From positions 1 to 45,421 of the forward strand of contig JAJEAL010000114.1 of NCBI GenBank assembly GCA_022822785.1: a stretch of DNA of 45,421 nt. Reading direction: 5' to 3'. The translations under genes and the position numbers were made by a program. Below are positions 8,035-15,089 of this stretch, in pieces; positions within the stretch are counted from its first letter, which is position 1, and the number at the start of each line of letters is the position of its first letter. The notes under the pieces are model-generated. The model was not told the DNA's origin. It was given only the letters and a program-made list of their open reading frames with translations, and did not search any database. This DNA comes from Candidatus Poribacteria bacterium. GTDB lineage: Bacteria > Poribacteria > WGA-4E > PCPOR2b.

Positions 8035-9561
8035 TCATAAAGATGTCACCAATTTCGTAGAAATCTTGAGGCGACGCCGTACAAACTGTGATACGGAGTC
8101 AATGCCCATATTGAGGAGTACGGTAATAAGAATCAGCAAGATTGCCTTATCGATCTGGTCATCGGAAATTGCGCTGTCAATGTAGAATCCCAGTGTATAG
8201 ATGCCCAAGATACCGAGGATTGCCGACTCTCGCATCATCACCTCCCAACGATAAAACAGGAACGCGAGAAACTGCCCGTATACACGCGGCAAAATTTCAA
8301 ACAGGTATCGATCTATCCGTCTCCCGGGAGCATCTATCCGCAATTGCACCAAGTCGGCGTTGTTGCTGCACAGGAAACCAAGAATTGCGCCGTTATGTAG
8401 CAGAATCGCCCAGACAGCGGGGAGCATCGAAGGCCCCCACAATTGCACAAGGATATACGCGAGGATATACTCCGGTGTGGTACGGATAACAATTAGAGCA
8501 TAGTGCGAAATCCGGCTGGCTATCTTTCCCGAGAAATGCCGGCAAGCGAAGGGAAAACTGAGCAGCGCAAATACACCCGTCCCTACCAACACAATCTGCG
8601 TGAGCACCACCGTATTCCATATCCCTTCCCACGCTTCGTGGACAAAAATCTCGCTAGCCCAGCTCACAATCGGTTCCCATGCGAATGAAATCTCGCGCGT
8701 ACCGTCCAGAACCCCCTCTCGGCGCATCGGCCACGGTAGGAGGTCGTAGGTGAAAAAGCGAACGATATTGGCCCACGACACCGTGATTGTCCGCGACAGC
8801 AACACAAACGACGCCGCGATATAGAGAGGGACAAGGCGGGGCGTGAGCCAGTACCTGAGCGAGGCTATCAAGATATAGAACGCATACAGCAGCGCCCACG
8901 CCTCCGAGTATATCCCTTCGCGGAACGCGGTCTCAAGGTGGAATCCGAGGGTCGGCAGTCCGATGAAGCCAAGAATCGCACTAGAGCGTAGCGCACACTC
9001 AAAACGGTAGCCCGTATAGTGTTTCGCATCAGCATAGATGATGGGCAGGATACCGTAGACGAAGCGGCTCAAACCGCCAGACGCTCTCGGTACGCCCTCT
9101 AGTGGACGCCGATCCGACTCTTGAATAATCTCTGCATACACCTTCGCAAAGATACCAGCATAGGGGATTGCGATGGCGAGTACGCCGCAGGTTGGGTTGA
9201 GGCCTACAATAGGAAGAAAGATGAAAGCCCAAAAAATCTCATGAATCGCGCGGACAAAAGCGCAGAACAATCTGACAGGGGTAAAATGGAACGCGAAAGC
9301 CAGTCCAATGCCAAGTATGACAGCCAGAAAGATTCCGCAGAAGGCAAAAACCACTGTGTTGAGCAGCGCGAGTTTCAGATTCCAAAGGGAAGGGACATCT
9401 GGAGTGAGGGCGCCCCAAGCCATTCGGCTCAGCTCAGTCCACGGGTGTAGCGTAGAGACTTCCAGATCCGCTAACAGGAGGGCTATCAGGGCGATCGCAA
9501 CGAAGAACAGACTGGTTTTTAACATGGTGATAGTATCCCTCTTGAAAAGTGCTGCCTTCAA
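8035..9561 (-). CDS. phnE: Phosphonate-type ABC transporter permease, PhnE-PhnE tandem fusion
   Basis: A 508-residue inner-membrane protein in which two PhnE-like permeases (each usually about 260 residues) are fused. Both halves carry an ExxA-type loop: RAIHEIFWAFIF and PYAGIFAKVYAEIIQE in the first, and RTTPEYILAYILVQL with LLHNGAILGFLCSNN in the second. Each half ends with a similar permease segment (ALRSSAILGFIGLPTLGF and MRESAILGILGIYTLGF). It forms the channel of an importer for phosphonate, phosphite or phosphate. The TTG start at 9561 overlaps the ATPase stop (TTGA); an ATG at 9525 with GAGGG eleven bases upstream is an alternative. The binding protein gene lies 4.5 kb upstream. Confidence 0.85.
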   Translation of the reverse strand: MKAALFKRDTITMLKTSLFFVAIALIALLLADLEVSTLHPWTELSRMAWGALTPDVPSLWNLKLALLNTVVFAFCGIFLAVILGIGLAFAFHFTPVRLFCAFVRAIHEIFWAFIFLPIVGLNPTCGVLAIAIPYAGIFAKVYAEIIQESDRRPLEGVPRASGGLSRFVYGILPIIYADAKHYTGYRFECALRSSAILGFIGLPTLGFHLETAFREGIYSEAWALLYAFYILIASLRYWLTPRLVPLYIAASFVLLSRTITVSWANIVRFFTYDLLPWPMRREGVLDGTREISFAWEPIVSWASEIFVHEAWEGIWNTVVLTQIVLVGTGVFALLSFPFACRHFSGKIASRISHYALIVIRTTPEYILAYILVQLWGPSMLPAVWAILLHNGAILGFLCSNNADLVQLRIDAPGRRIDRYLFEILPRVYGQFLAFLFYRWEVMMRESAILGILGIYTLGFYIDSAISDDQIDKAILLILITVLLNMGIDSVSQFVRRRLKISTKLVTSL

Positions 9562-10244
9562 AAGGGTTTCCCGTTCCGATACAGTTCCGTCAGCATCGTT
9601 TGCGTCACTTCCTTGGTTGGTAAATCGAATTCAATCTCCCCATCGCTCAAGCCGACTATCCGCCGCGCGAACTTTAGGGCAAATTCCACTGCATGCAGCG
9701 ATACCACAACGGTTTCTGTATTCTCAATAATAATTTCCATCACCGTGCCCGCTTGATGGGGATCCACTGAGGATATCGGTTCGTCCGCTAACAAGATATC
9801 CTCTCCGCGATAAATCGCACGCGCAACGGCGACCCGCTGCTGCTGCCCGCCAGACATCGACCCAACCTTTTCAAAAATTTTCTCCTCCATTCCCAACTCG
9901 CCTAAGATGGGAGTGATTTCCTGCAGCTCCTGCTTCTGTGGCTTAATTAGGTTCAAGAGATTGTGGAATGTGGAATATCGATCAAGCCGTCCCGTATAGA
10001 TATTGTGGAAAGCAGAAAGCTGATGTACTAGCGCATAGTGTTGATCCACGTATGCAGACCGGTCCGCAACACTATTGTAGAGTCTACGCAGCAAGGTCGT
10101 TTTGCCGGCACCGCTCGGACCGACCAATGCGACCTTTTCGCCTCTGTCAATTTGTAGGGTGATATTTTTTAGAACAACGGTGTTTTCGTAGGCTACACTT
10201 TCTGCAGCCAAGTTAAACAGTTCAGTATTGGGAGATGACTTCAT
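9558..10244 (-). CDS. phnC: Phosphonate-type ABC transporter ATP-binding protein
   Basis: A 228-residue ABC ATPase with Walker A GPSGAGKTT (42-50), the Q-loop region, signature MSGGQQQRVAVARAI, Walker B ILLADEPIS and D-loop SVDPHQAG, then the switch histidine in VVSLHAVEFALKF. The sequence style and the coupled PhnE-like partner indicate the PhnC/PtxA group. It drives the permease encoded by the next, overlapping gene. It is slightly shorter than typical PhnC proteins (about 250-260 residues). Upstream DNA is a repeat field, and I see only a weak promoter candidate. Confidence 0.85.
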   Translation of the reverse strand: MKSSPNTELFNLAAESVAYENTVVLKNITLQIDRGEKVALVGPSGAGKTTLLRRLYNSVADRSAYVDQHYALVHQLSAFHNIYTGRLDRYSTFHNLLNLIKPQKQELQEITPILGELGMEEKIFEKVGSMSGGQQQRVAVARAIYRGEDILLADEPISSVDPHQAGTVMEIIIENTETVVVSLHAVEFALKFARRIVGLSDGEIEFDLPTKEVTQTMLTELYRNGKPF

Positions 10245-10586
10245 ATTCTATAAATTAAGATGAAAGTTGAAGAACTAATCCTCGTCAATATAAAAAGAAA
10301 GTGCACAGCAGCTTAGAGAAACCGAGTTTTTTCTTGAAAACTCGGTTTCTTTGCGTGATTTCTTACAAATAAATGTTGGACTTGTGCAGCTGACTGTAGA
10401 AGGGGCATCCCTGTGACCCCAAACCCATCTCTGTACCACAGATTAACTTGTGCAGCTGACTGTGAGCCCTTGCACCCTTTGATATTCAGGTCTGGGGAAG
10501 GGTTCGTCTGTACCACAGATTAACTTGTGCAGCTGACTGTGAGAGGGGCATCCCTGCCCCGATACGTAAGTCCTATAAACGTAACC
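10245..10586. repeat. Intergenic repeats: family B hairpin and irregular GTGCAGCTGAC repeats
   Basis: Positions 10317-10350 carry the family B hairpin, with 12-bp arms AAACCGAGTTTT and AAAACTCGGTTT. Positions 10381-10550 contain three irregular repeats centred on ACTTGTGCAGCTGACTGT (at about 10380, 10446 and 10523). Two of them are preceded by TACCACAGATTA, and AGGGGCATCCCTG occurs twice. A half-end of family C (ACGTAAGTCCTATA) lies near 10564. No gene is seen. Confidence 0.7.
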
Positions 10587-11636
10587 TTAGCGTGGAAGCA
10601 AGACCTCATTCGGAACAACAATGGCGCCAGAGATAATTTCCGCTCTCAATGATTCAACGGTTGCTATAATTTCGGCCGAAAGCTCAGCTCGGTTGTGCTC
10701 ATCAAGGGCATAGTCAACCCCGCCATCCGCGAGTCCGAGATAGCGGATACCTCCCATAAAAGCACCGTCAATAGTTTCGCTAATCACTCCATAGACAGAG
10801 CTCTCAATCTGTTTGACCATGCTCGTCAGGACTGTCCCCGGTGCGAGGTGATTCCCGTTGGAGTCAACCCAAATGACATACGTCCCCTGCTCTTGGGCAG
10901 CTTGAAGTACGCCCAAACCGGATCCACCCGCAGCGGTATAAATGACATCGACGCCGTCCGCATATTGGGTTAACGCAATCGCTTTCGCCCGGTCCGGCTG
11001 ATTAAAACCGCCTATATCCTCACTGATGTAGTCTATGGACACAACCGCGTCCGGATTGACAGCGTGAACCCCAGCGACGTAGCCAGCTTCAAATTCTCGC
11101 AATAAGGGTACATCCACCCCACCGATATAGCCAATCTGACCGGTCGCCGACTTTAACCCGGCAATTGCCCCGACCAGAAATGAGCCTTCGTTTGCCTTAT
11201 AGTTAAGACCTGCCACATTGGGAAGGTCAAGCGCAACATCGACAATTGCAAATTTGACATCGGGAAAGTCAGCGGCGACACGCGACAACGGCTCTCCCAT
11301 CTGGAAACCCGCAGTTATAATCAGAGCGGAATTTTGAGCTGCCTGTCTGAACAACATCTCTGTCGCTACCGGATCGCTCTCCATTCCAATAACTTCGTTG
11401 AGGTGAATCCCCAGTTCCGCTTCAGCACGTTTGACCCCAAAATGGAGCGCGTCGCAGTACCCCGAATCCCCAATGCAATCGTCCGGATATATCAGGGTTA
11501 CACTGATCGATGCGGGATCCGCCGCACTGCTTGGTGGTTCGGAAAGGATGAGCTCCTGAACTAAGTCACAACTACACAGTAAAAGTACCCCTAACATCCA
11601 AAAGGGATATTTTTTTAAAATACTAAAATTTTTCAT
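10587..11636 (-). CDS. BMP-family substrate-binding lipoprotein
   Basis: From ATG 11636 (AAAGGAG five bases upstream) this is a 349-residue lipoprotein. A hydrophobic signal ends in a lipobox LLCSC, so it should be membrane-anchored by its cysteine. The body matches the BMP/Med/TmpC periplasmic-binding family, with VTLIYPDDCIGDSGYCDAL at the N-terminus, AALHFG-like helix residues, ALIITAGFQMGEPL, NEGSFLVGAIAGL, GQIGYIGGVDVPLLREFEAG and VDVIYTAAGGSG. Family members bind nucleosides or related ligands for ABC uptake. No BMP-type permease or ATPase is adjacent; the flanking transporter genes are of the phosphonate type. The open frame extends to 11687 without a better start. Confidence 0.88.
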   Translation of the reverse strand: MKNFSILKKYPFWMLGVLLLCSCDLVQELILSEPPSSAADPASISVTLIYPDDCIGDSGYCDALHFGVKRAEAELGIHLNEVIGMESDPVATEMLFRQAAQNSALIITAGFQMGEPLSRVAADFPDVKFAIVDVALDLPNVAGLNYKANEGSFLVGAIAGLKSATGQIGYIGGVDVPLLREFEAGYVAGVHAVNPDAVVSIDYISEDIGGFNQPDRAKAIALTQYADGVDVIYTAAGGSGLGVLQAAQEQGTYVIWVDSNGNHLAPGTVLTSMVKQIESSVYGVISETIDGAFMGGIRYLGLADGGVDYALDEHNRAELSAEIIATVESLRAEIISGAIVVPNEVLLPR

Positions 11637-12203
11637 GTTTGCTCCTTTGTGGTTACGCAAATCCTCGCTTCCTTGAAATGTTAGCATAAGTGCTAGATTA
11701 TCGCAAGCCTAGCGGCAGATACCATAGGGCTGTTCAGTTTTCCGCTCGTAGTCACAGATTGCCTAATCTGTGATCGCCCGTTGCGTAGAGACGTTCAATT
11801 TGATGCAGATATTGACATCGGACTCAAGCACCGATTATTTAAAAGTGCATCTTTATTGTCTGAATCAAGATTTTCAGGATTAAAGGATTTACAGGATAGA
11901 AAACAGAATAGGAGTTACGCAGTTGAACGCTTGCAGCCTTGTAATTTGGCGATTCATCACCGGTGAATATGACCCTTGGTACCCAACGAATTGGGCAGCT
12001 ACACTCAGGCCACTAGGTTCGTAGTAGGGCGATTTATCGCCCGTCCAAACGCGCAATAAATTGCGCTACTACAAACTGAAGTGCGTAAGTCCTACAGAAT
12101 CTGAAACGTGATGCAGTGCATAGGTGCATTTAGCCCCAGAGGGGCGACATGTTTATAGCCGGGTGATAGGTCCCTCCTTCCAAGCCCCAGCGGGGCGACA
12201 TGT
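11637..12203. repeat. Repeat-rich intergenic region (families G, C, E, D)
   Basis: I see no gene. Positions 11737-11840 hold repeat G (hairpin CACAGATTGCCTAATCTGTG, then TTGATGCAGATATTGACATC), which recurs at 38427-38530. Positions 11909-12094 are a family C element. Two family E units (GCCCCAGAGGGGCGACATG type) lie at 12130-12160 and 12181-12210. A family D hairpin at 12219-12250 runs into the end of the adjacent short gene. Confidence 0.7.
11909..12094. repeat. Family C MITE-like element, 186 bp
   Basis: Bounded by TAGGAGTTACGCA and its near-exact inverse TGCGTAAGTCCTA. The interior is made of small palindromes (for example GCGCAATAAATTGCGC) and coding potential is absent. The same boundaries occur at 14929-15089, 37229-37359 and 39669-39852. 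Confidence 0.75.
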
Positions 12204-12536
12204 TTATAGAATCTTAAAGTCCCCCTGATAAGGGGGATTTAGGGGGTTAAACGCATGTATCGGGGCGGAGCGCAATGTGTATAGCGGAAATGTCATTGTA
12301 GTTTCATGAGGCAAATTCTCGTCAAGCAGCTCACACATCAACGGCCTCCAGCTCATCTTCAGATACGCGACCGCTTGCTCACGAGATACGGTTGGAAAGT
12401 CATCAAGGAATTTGTTAAGCGAGTCCCCTGCTGTTAGATGTTGAATCAAGCTCTCAACCGGAGCACGGGTGCCAGCGAAAACCAAAGCGCCATTCATCAC
12501 CTTTGGGTTGCGGGAAACAATCTGTTCCTTTTTCAT
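12204..12536 (-). CDS. DUF433 antitoxin-like protein with abnormal C-terminus
   Basis: From ATG 12536 (AAGGA upstream) the protein has 110 residues. Residues 1-65 match DUF433: IVSRNPKVMNGALVFAGTRA, PVESLIQHLTAGDS, FLDDFPTVSREQAVAYL. DUF433 proteins are usually about 75 residues and act as antitoxins for DUF5615 PIN-like toxins. Here the frame continues into CELLDENLPH, which looks like the start of a DUF5615 toxin, and then into repeat-derived sequence. In the other frame the end would read DELEAVDV and stop, overlapping an ATG. A one-base loss near 12350 therefore seems to have fused the two genes. The tail is probably non-functional; whether the DUF433 part still works is unknown. Confidence 0.65.
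   Translation of the reverse strand: MKKEQIVSRNPKVMNGALVFAGTRAPVESLIQHLTAGDSLNKFLDDFPTVSREQAVAYLKMSWRPLMCELLDENLPHETTMTFPLYTLRSAPIHAFNPLNPPYQGDFKIL
12298..12338 (-). pseudogene. Remnant of a DUF5615 PIN-like toxin start
   Basis: An ATG at 12338 begins MCELLDENLPH, matching the conserved N-terminus of DUF5615 proteins (KxLLDENLP). Homology stops within about a dozen codons. The following DNA contains GAGCGCAATGTGTATAG, identical to a family E repeat at 44831-44846, and then a family D hairpin. The toxin body is absent. Confidence 0.5.
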
Positions 12537-12650
12537 GCTGGGATTTCCTTGAATCCGATATGAATTTTTCGCTCGTACAAAGAAATCGTGCAACAGCAAC
12601 TGTAAAGAACAACGATCGTTGTTCCCTACTACCTAACCCGTAGATCCCAT

Positions 12651-13910
12651 CTAAACCTCGCTTCGGACATCTATCTTGCCTGTTACCACTTCGGAGATAA
12701 GGGATCGACGGTACTCTTTGAGGAGTTCAATTTTTCGCTGCTCCACGGATATCAGTTTGTCAATCTGTCCCGTCTTTCGATCGAGGAAGTTGGCGATTTC
12801 TGTTTGTTCAGAAAATGAAGGAAAGATAGCAGGTATATTTTTGAAACCATCATAATATAAGTTATGCCTCTGGTCCACTACTTGGTAAGATTCCCTATCA
12901 AAGATTGCTTTATACAAATCAGTCCGAAATAGATAGTGAAAATACTTGGAAACTGCCTTTGTAGTAGGACGACAAACCTGATAGGCGGGGCTAACTATTC
13001 CTTCATAATCGGACATACCTATTCCACCCTTCCAAGCTGTCATTACATTAAAAGCAATATCCCCAACCTCTACGCGCTTATAGAGGGATTTGTCCGCAGA
13101 TGAAACATCTTTTTGCCCTGTTTGACTTTTCGGGATTATTCCCTTTATGCCAATTGAAAGTAAAAGCAAATTTGGATAACCTACATCTCTAATTTGCTCG
13201 AATATAAACTTATTGCGAACCATTTCCCAATGCTTTGGAATCTTCCCAATCCACTCTATCCCCGACGGTTTCATCTCCACATTTGGGTCAAGTCCCTTCG
13301 TCACTACCTGATTTATCAGGACGGTTCGTTGTTCGTGCAGCAGTTCTACCTGCCGTTCCTTGATGCGGATGAGCTCGTCAATCTGTCCTGTCTTGCAGTT
13401 AAGAAAATTGGCGATTTGGGTTTGTTCAGAGAACGGTGGCACCACGCAAGTGATATTAGAAATATCATTTACTGTAACAGCATCATAAGTGGTGCCGATC
13501 GCAACGACATGCAGCTTGGTACGGACAACCTCAAGCAAATATTTAGCATAGCGGCGTTCAAGTTGACTCGTGCGAGGACGTATTGCACACAAACCACGAC
13601 CAATCCCGTATTCTTGATCTGCAACATTGATGGCTCCTACAGGTGCACGGACTGACAATAAAATATCACCGGGGATTGCATGTTTCCTGGCTGTTGGACA
13701 ATAAATTTTCGGTGTCGGATGATGCGGTCCAAAATCAGCGTTGCCTTGAAGAAAGGGGGTACCCAGCGAATCACTGTTGTATTCTTCCGAAGGTGGTGAT
13801 TGACCCATGTTTAAGTCCGCAACATACTTCAATCGCTTCACCTCAAAATGTACGGGTATCTTCCCAATCCACTCCACACCACTCTCTTTATATTCAGGAT
13901 AACGCCTCAT
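12651..13910 (-). CDS. hsdS: Type I restriction-modification specificity subunit (HsdS), orphan
   Basis: A 419-residue DNA-specificity subunit with two target-recognition domains and two conserved helical regions. The halves repeat GVEWIGKIPVHFEVKRLKY / GIEWIGKIPKHWEMVRNKF at their starts and PPFSEQTQIANFLNCKTGQI / PSFSEQTEIANFLDRKTGQI at the start of each coiled spacer. It would direct an HsdM/HsdR complex to a bipartite DNA site. ATG 13910 follows GAGGTG. No hsdM or hsdR occurs in the window; both sides are repeats and transporter genes. It may be a displaced gene or serve a complex encoded elsewhere. The protein is full length, without obvious breaks. Confidence 0.93.
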   Translation of the reverse strand: MRRYPEYKESGVEWIGKIPVHFEVKRLKYVADLNMGQSPPSEEYNSDSLGTPFLQGNADFGPHHPTPKIYCPTARKHAIPGDILLSVRAPVGAINVADQEYGIGRGLCAIRPRTSQLERRYAKYLLEVVRTKLHVVAIGTTYDAVTVNDISNITCVVPPFSEQTQIANFLNCKTGQIDELIRIKERQVELLHEQRTVLINQVVTKGLDPNVEMKPSGIEWIGKIPKHWEMVRNKFIFEQIRDVGYPNLLLLSIGIKGIIPKSQTGQKDVSSADKSLYKRVEVGDIAFNVMTAWKGGIGMSDYEGIVSPAYQVCRPTTKAVSKYFHYLFRTDLYKAIFDRESYQVVDQRHNLYYDGFKNIPAIFPSFSEQTEIANFLDRKTGQIDKLISVEQRKIELLKEYRRSLISEVVTGKIDVRSEV

Positions 13911-13969
13911 AACCCGAACACCTCAATCAACAGGCCGTTGTTTTCCGTTCATGTTAAGAAATTGTACAA

Positions 13970-14003
13970 AGAAACCGAGTTTTTTCTTGAAAACTCGGTT
14001 TCT
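13970..14003. repeat. Family B hairpin between hsdS and the PhnD-like gene
   Basis: The arms AAACCGAGTTTT and AAAACTCGGTTT flank a short TTCTTGA loop. Lying downstream of the PhnD-like gene and upstream of hsdS, it could terminate transcription in either direction. Flanking GAGCAGCTC-type sequence is shared with the copy at 10317, in inverse orientation. Confidence 0.65.
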
Positions 14004-14034
14004 CTGAGCTGCTCTGCACTTTTCTACATGAACC

Positions 14035-14901
14035 TCAATTCCTTATAATCCCAACCTCAATAGCCGTATCAAGAATAGGTTGGTACATAGAATTATCGGC
14101 AGGGATGAACTTTGCCCTCGGAAAAGCGTTAAGTATCGCCGGATCCGTGATGTCGAGAAGGGCATCCTGAACCTTCTTAATGAACCCCTCACCATAAGTT
14201 TCCTCCACACTGCCGCGGATTGTCCAGTTATAGTCTGGGTAGCCGGGGGTGCGCCAGATGACCTGTACCTTTGTTGGATCCACCTTGCCAGCCTCAACCT
14301 CCTTCAGCCAAACCTTGAAATTCATCGCCCCCACCTCATAGCTACCCGCTTGAACCAGCGCCAGCGTTTTGGAATGATCGCCACTGAAGCCGACCCGCTT
14401 AAAAACGTCACGGGGGGCCTTCCCTTCAAACGCCTCTCGGATGAAAAGTTCAGGCATCAGCCGCCCTGAAGTCGATCCCTTCGAACCGAAAGTAAATGTC
14501 TTGTCAGCGATGGCTGTGGGAAACTTTTCAGAAAACGACAGGCCCGTACTCGTGTTAGCGATGAAATAGCTGATGAAATCGGGATCTTCAGCGCCTTGCG
14601 CGATAGCGACCGAGTTCGGAACTGCCATACGGGCTTGGACGCCTGACAATCCACCAAACCAAGCCAGTTGAACTTCGTTATTCTTAAACGCCTGAACCGA
14701 TGCGCTATAGGATTTCACAGGGATGTATTTCACCGTGATCCCCAATTCCTCCGAAAGATAATCAGCTATCTTGCCGAAGCGTTCTTCCAGTCGAGTCGTG
14801 TCCTGATCCGGAATGGCGGTGAACGTAAAATCGGCACCCCATGCCGACACGGTTGATAAAGTAGCAACTAACAATAGTGTAACAATCAAAATAGATTTCA
14901 T
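14035..14901 (-). CDS. phnD: Phosphate/phosphonate ABC transporter substrate-binding protein (PhnD-like)
   Basis: A 288-residue periplasmic binding protein. The signal peptide runs to about residue 23 (SAWGADF). The body matches the PhnD/PtxB family: FTAIPDQDTTRLEERFGKIA, VKYIPVKSYSASVQAFKNNE, VQLAWFGGLSGVQA, TFTFGSKGSTSGRLMPELF and VGAMNFKVW. It should deliver phosphonate, phosphite or a related anion to the PhnC/PhnE importer at 8035-10244, from which it is now separated by three unrelated genes. A possible AAGGAA site lies 12 bases before ATG 14901. The upstream gap holds a family C element and then the porin gene. Confidence 0.88.
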   Translation of the reverse strand: MKSILIVTLLLVATLSTVSAWGADFTFTAIPDQDTTRLEERFGKIADYLSEELGITVKYIPVKSYSASVQAFKNNEVQLAWFGGLSGVQARMAVPNSVAIAQGAEDPDFISYFIANTSTGLSFSEKFPTAIADKTFTFGSKGSTSGRLMPELFIREAFEGKAPRDVFKRVGFSGDHSKTLALVQAGSYEVGAMNFKVWLKEVEAGKVDPTKVQVIWRTPGYPDYNWTIRGSVEETYGEGFIKKVQDALLDITDPAILNAFPRAKFIPADNSMYQPILDTAIEVGIIRN

Positions 14902-14928
14902 CTGATGAGTAATTCCTTTCTTTTATAG

Positions 14929-15089
14929 TAGGAGTTACGCATTTGAATGCTCAACCCCTTGTAGTTCGGCGATTTATCGCCAATAGATACCGTTCCCAAC
15001 GCCCGATGAATCGGGCAACTACAATAGACGTGCCTCAGAGTTCGTAGGGAACAACAATCGTTGTTCCCTACTGAAATGCGTAAGTCCTA
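14929..15089. repeat. Family C MITE-like element abutting the porin gene
   Basis: Bounded by TAGGAGTTACGCA (14929-14941) and TGCGTAAGTCCTA (15077-15089). The last three bases are the TAG stop codon of the porin read on the minus strand. The interior contains CGATTTATCG, CCCGATGAATCGGG and AACAACAATCGTTGTT palindromes. Confidence 0.8.

Noticed and set aside
10245-10316. A promoter for the PhnC-like gene
   Set aside because: TTGACG with 17 bases to TTTCAT is seen on the minus strand, but the -10 match is too weak to list.
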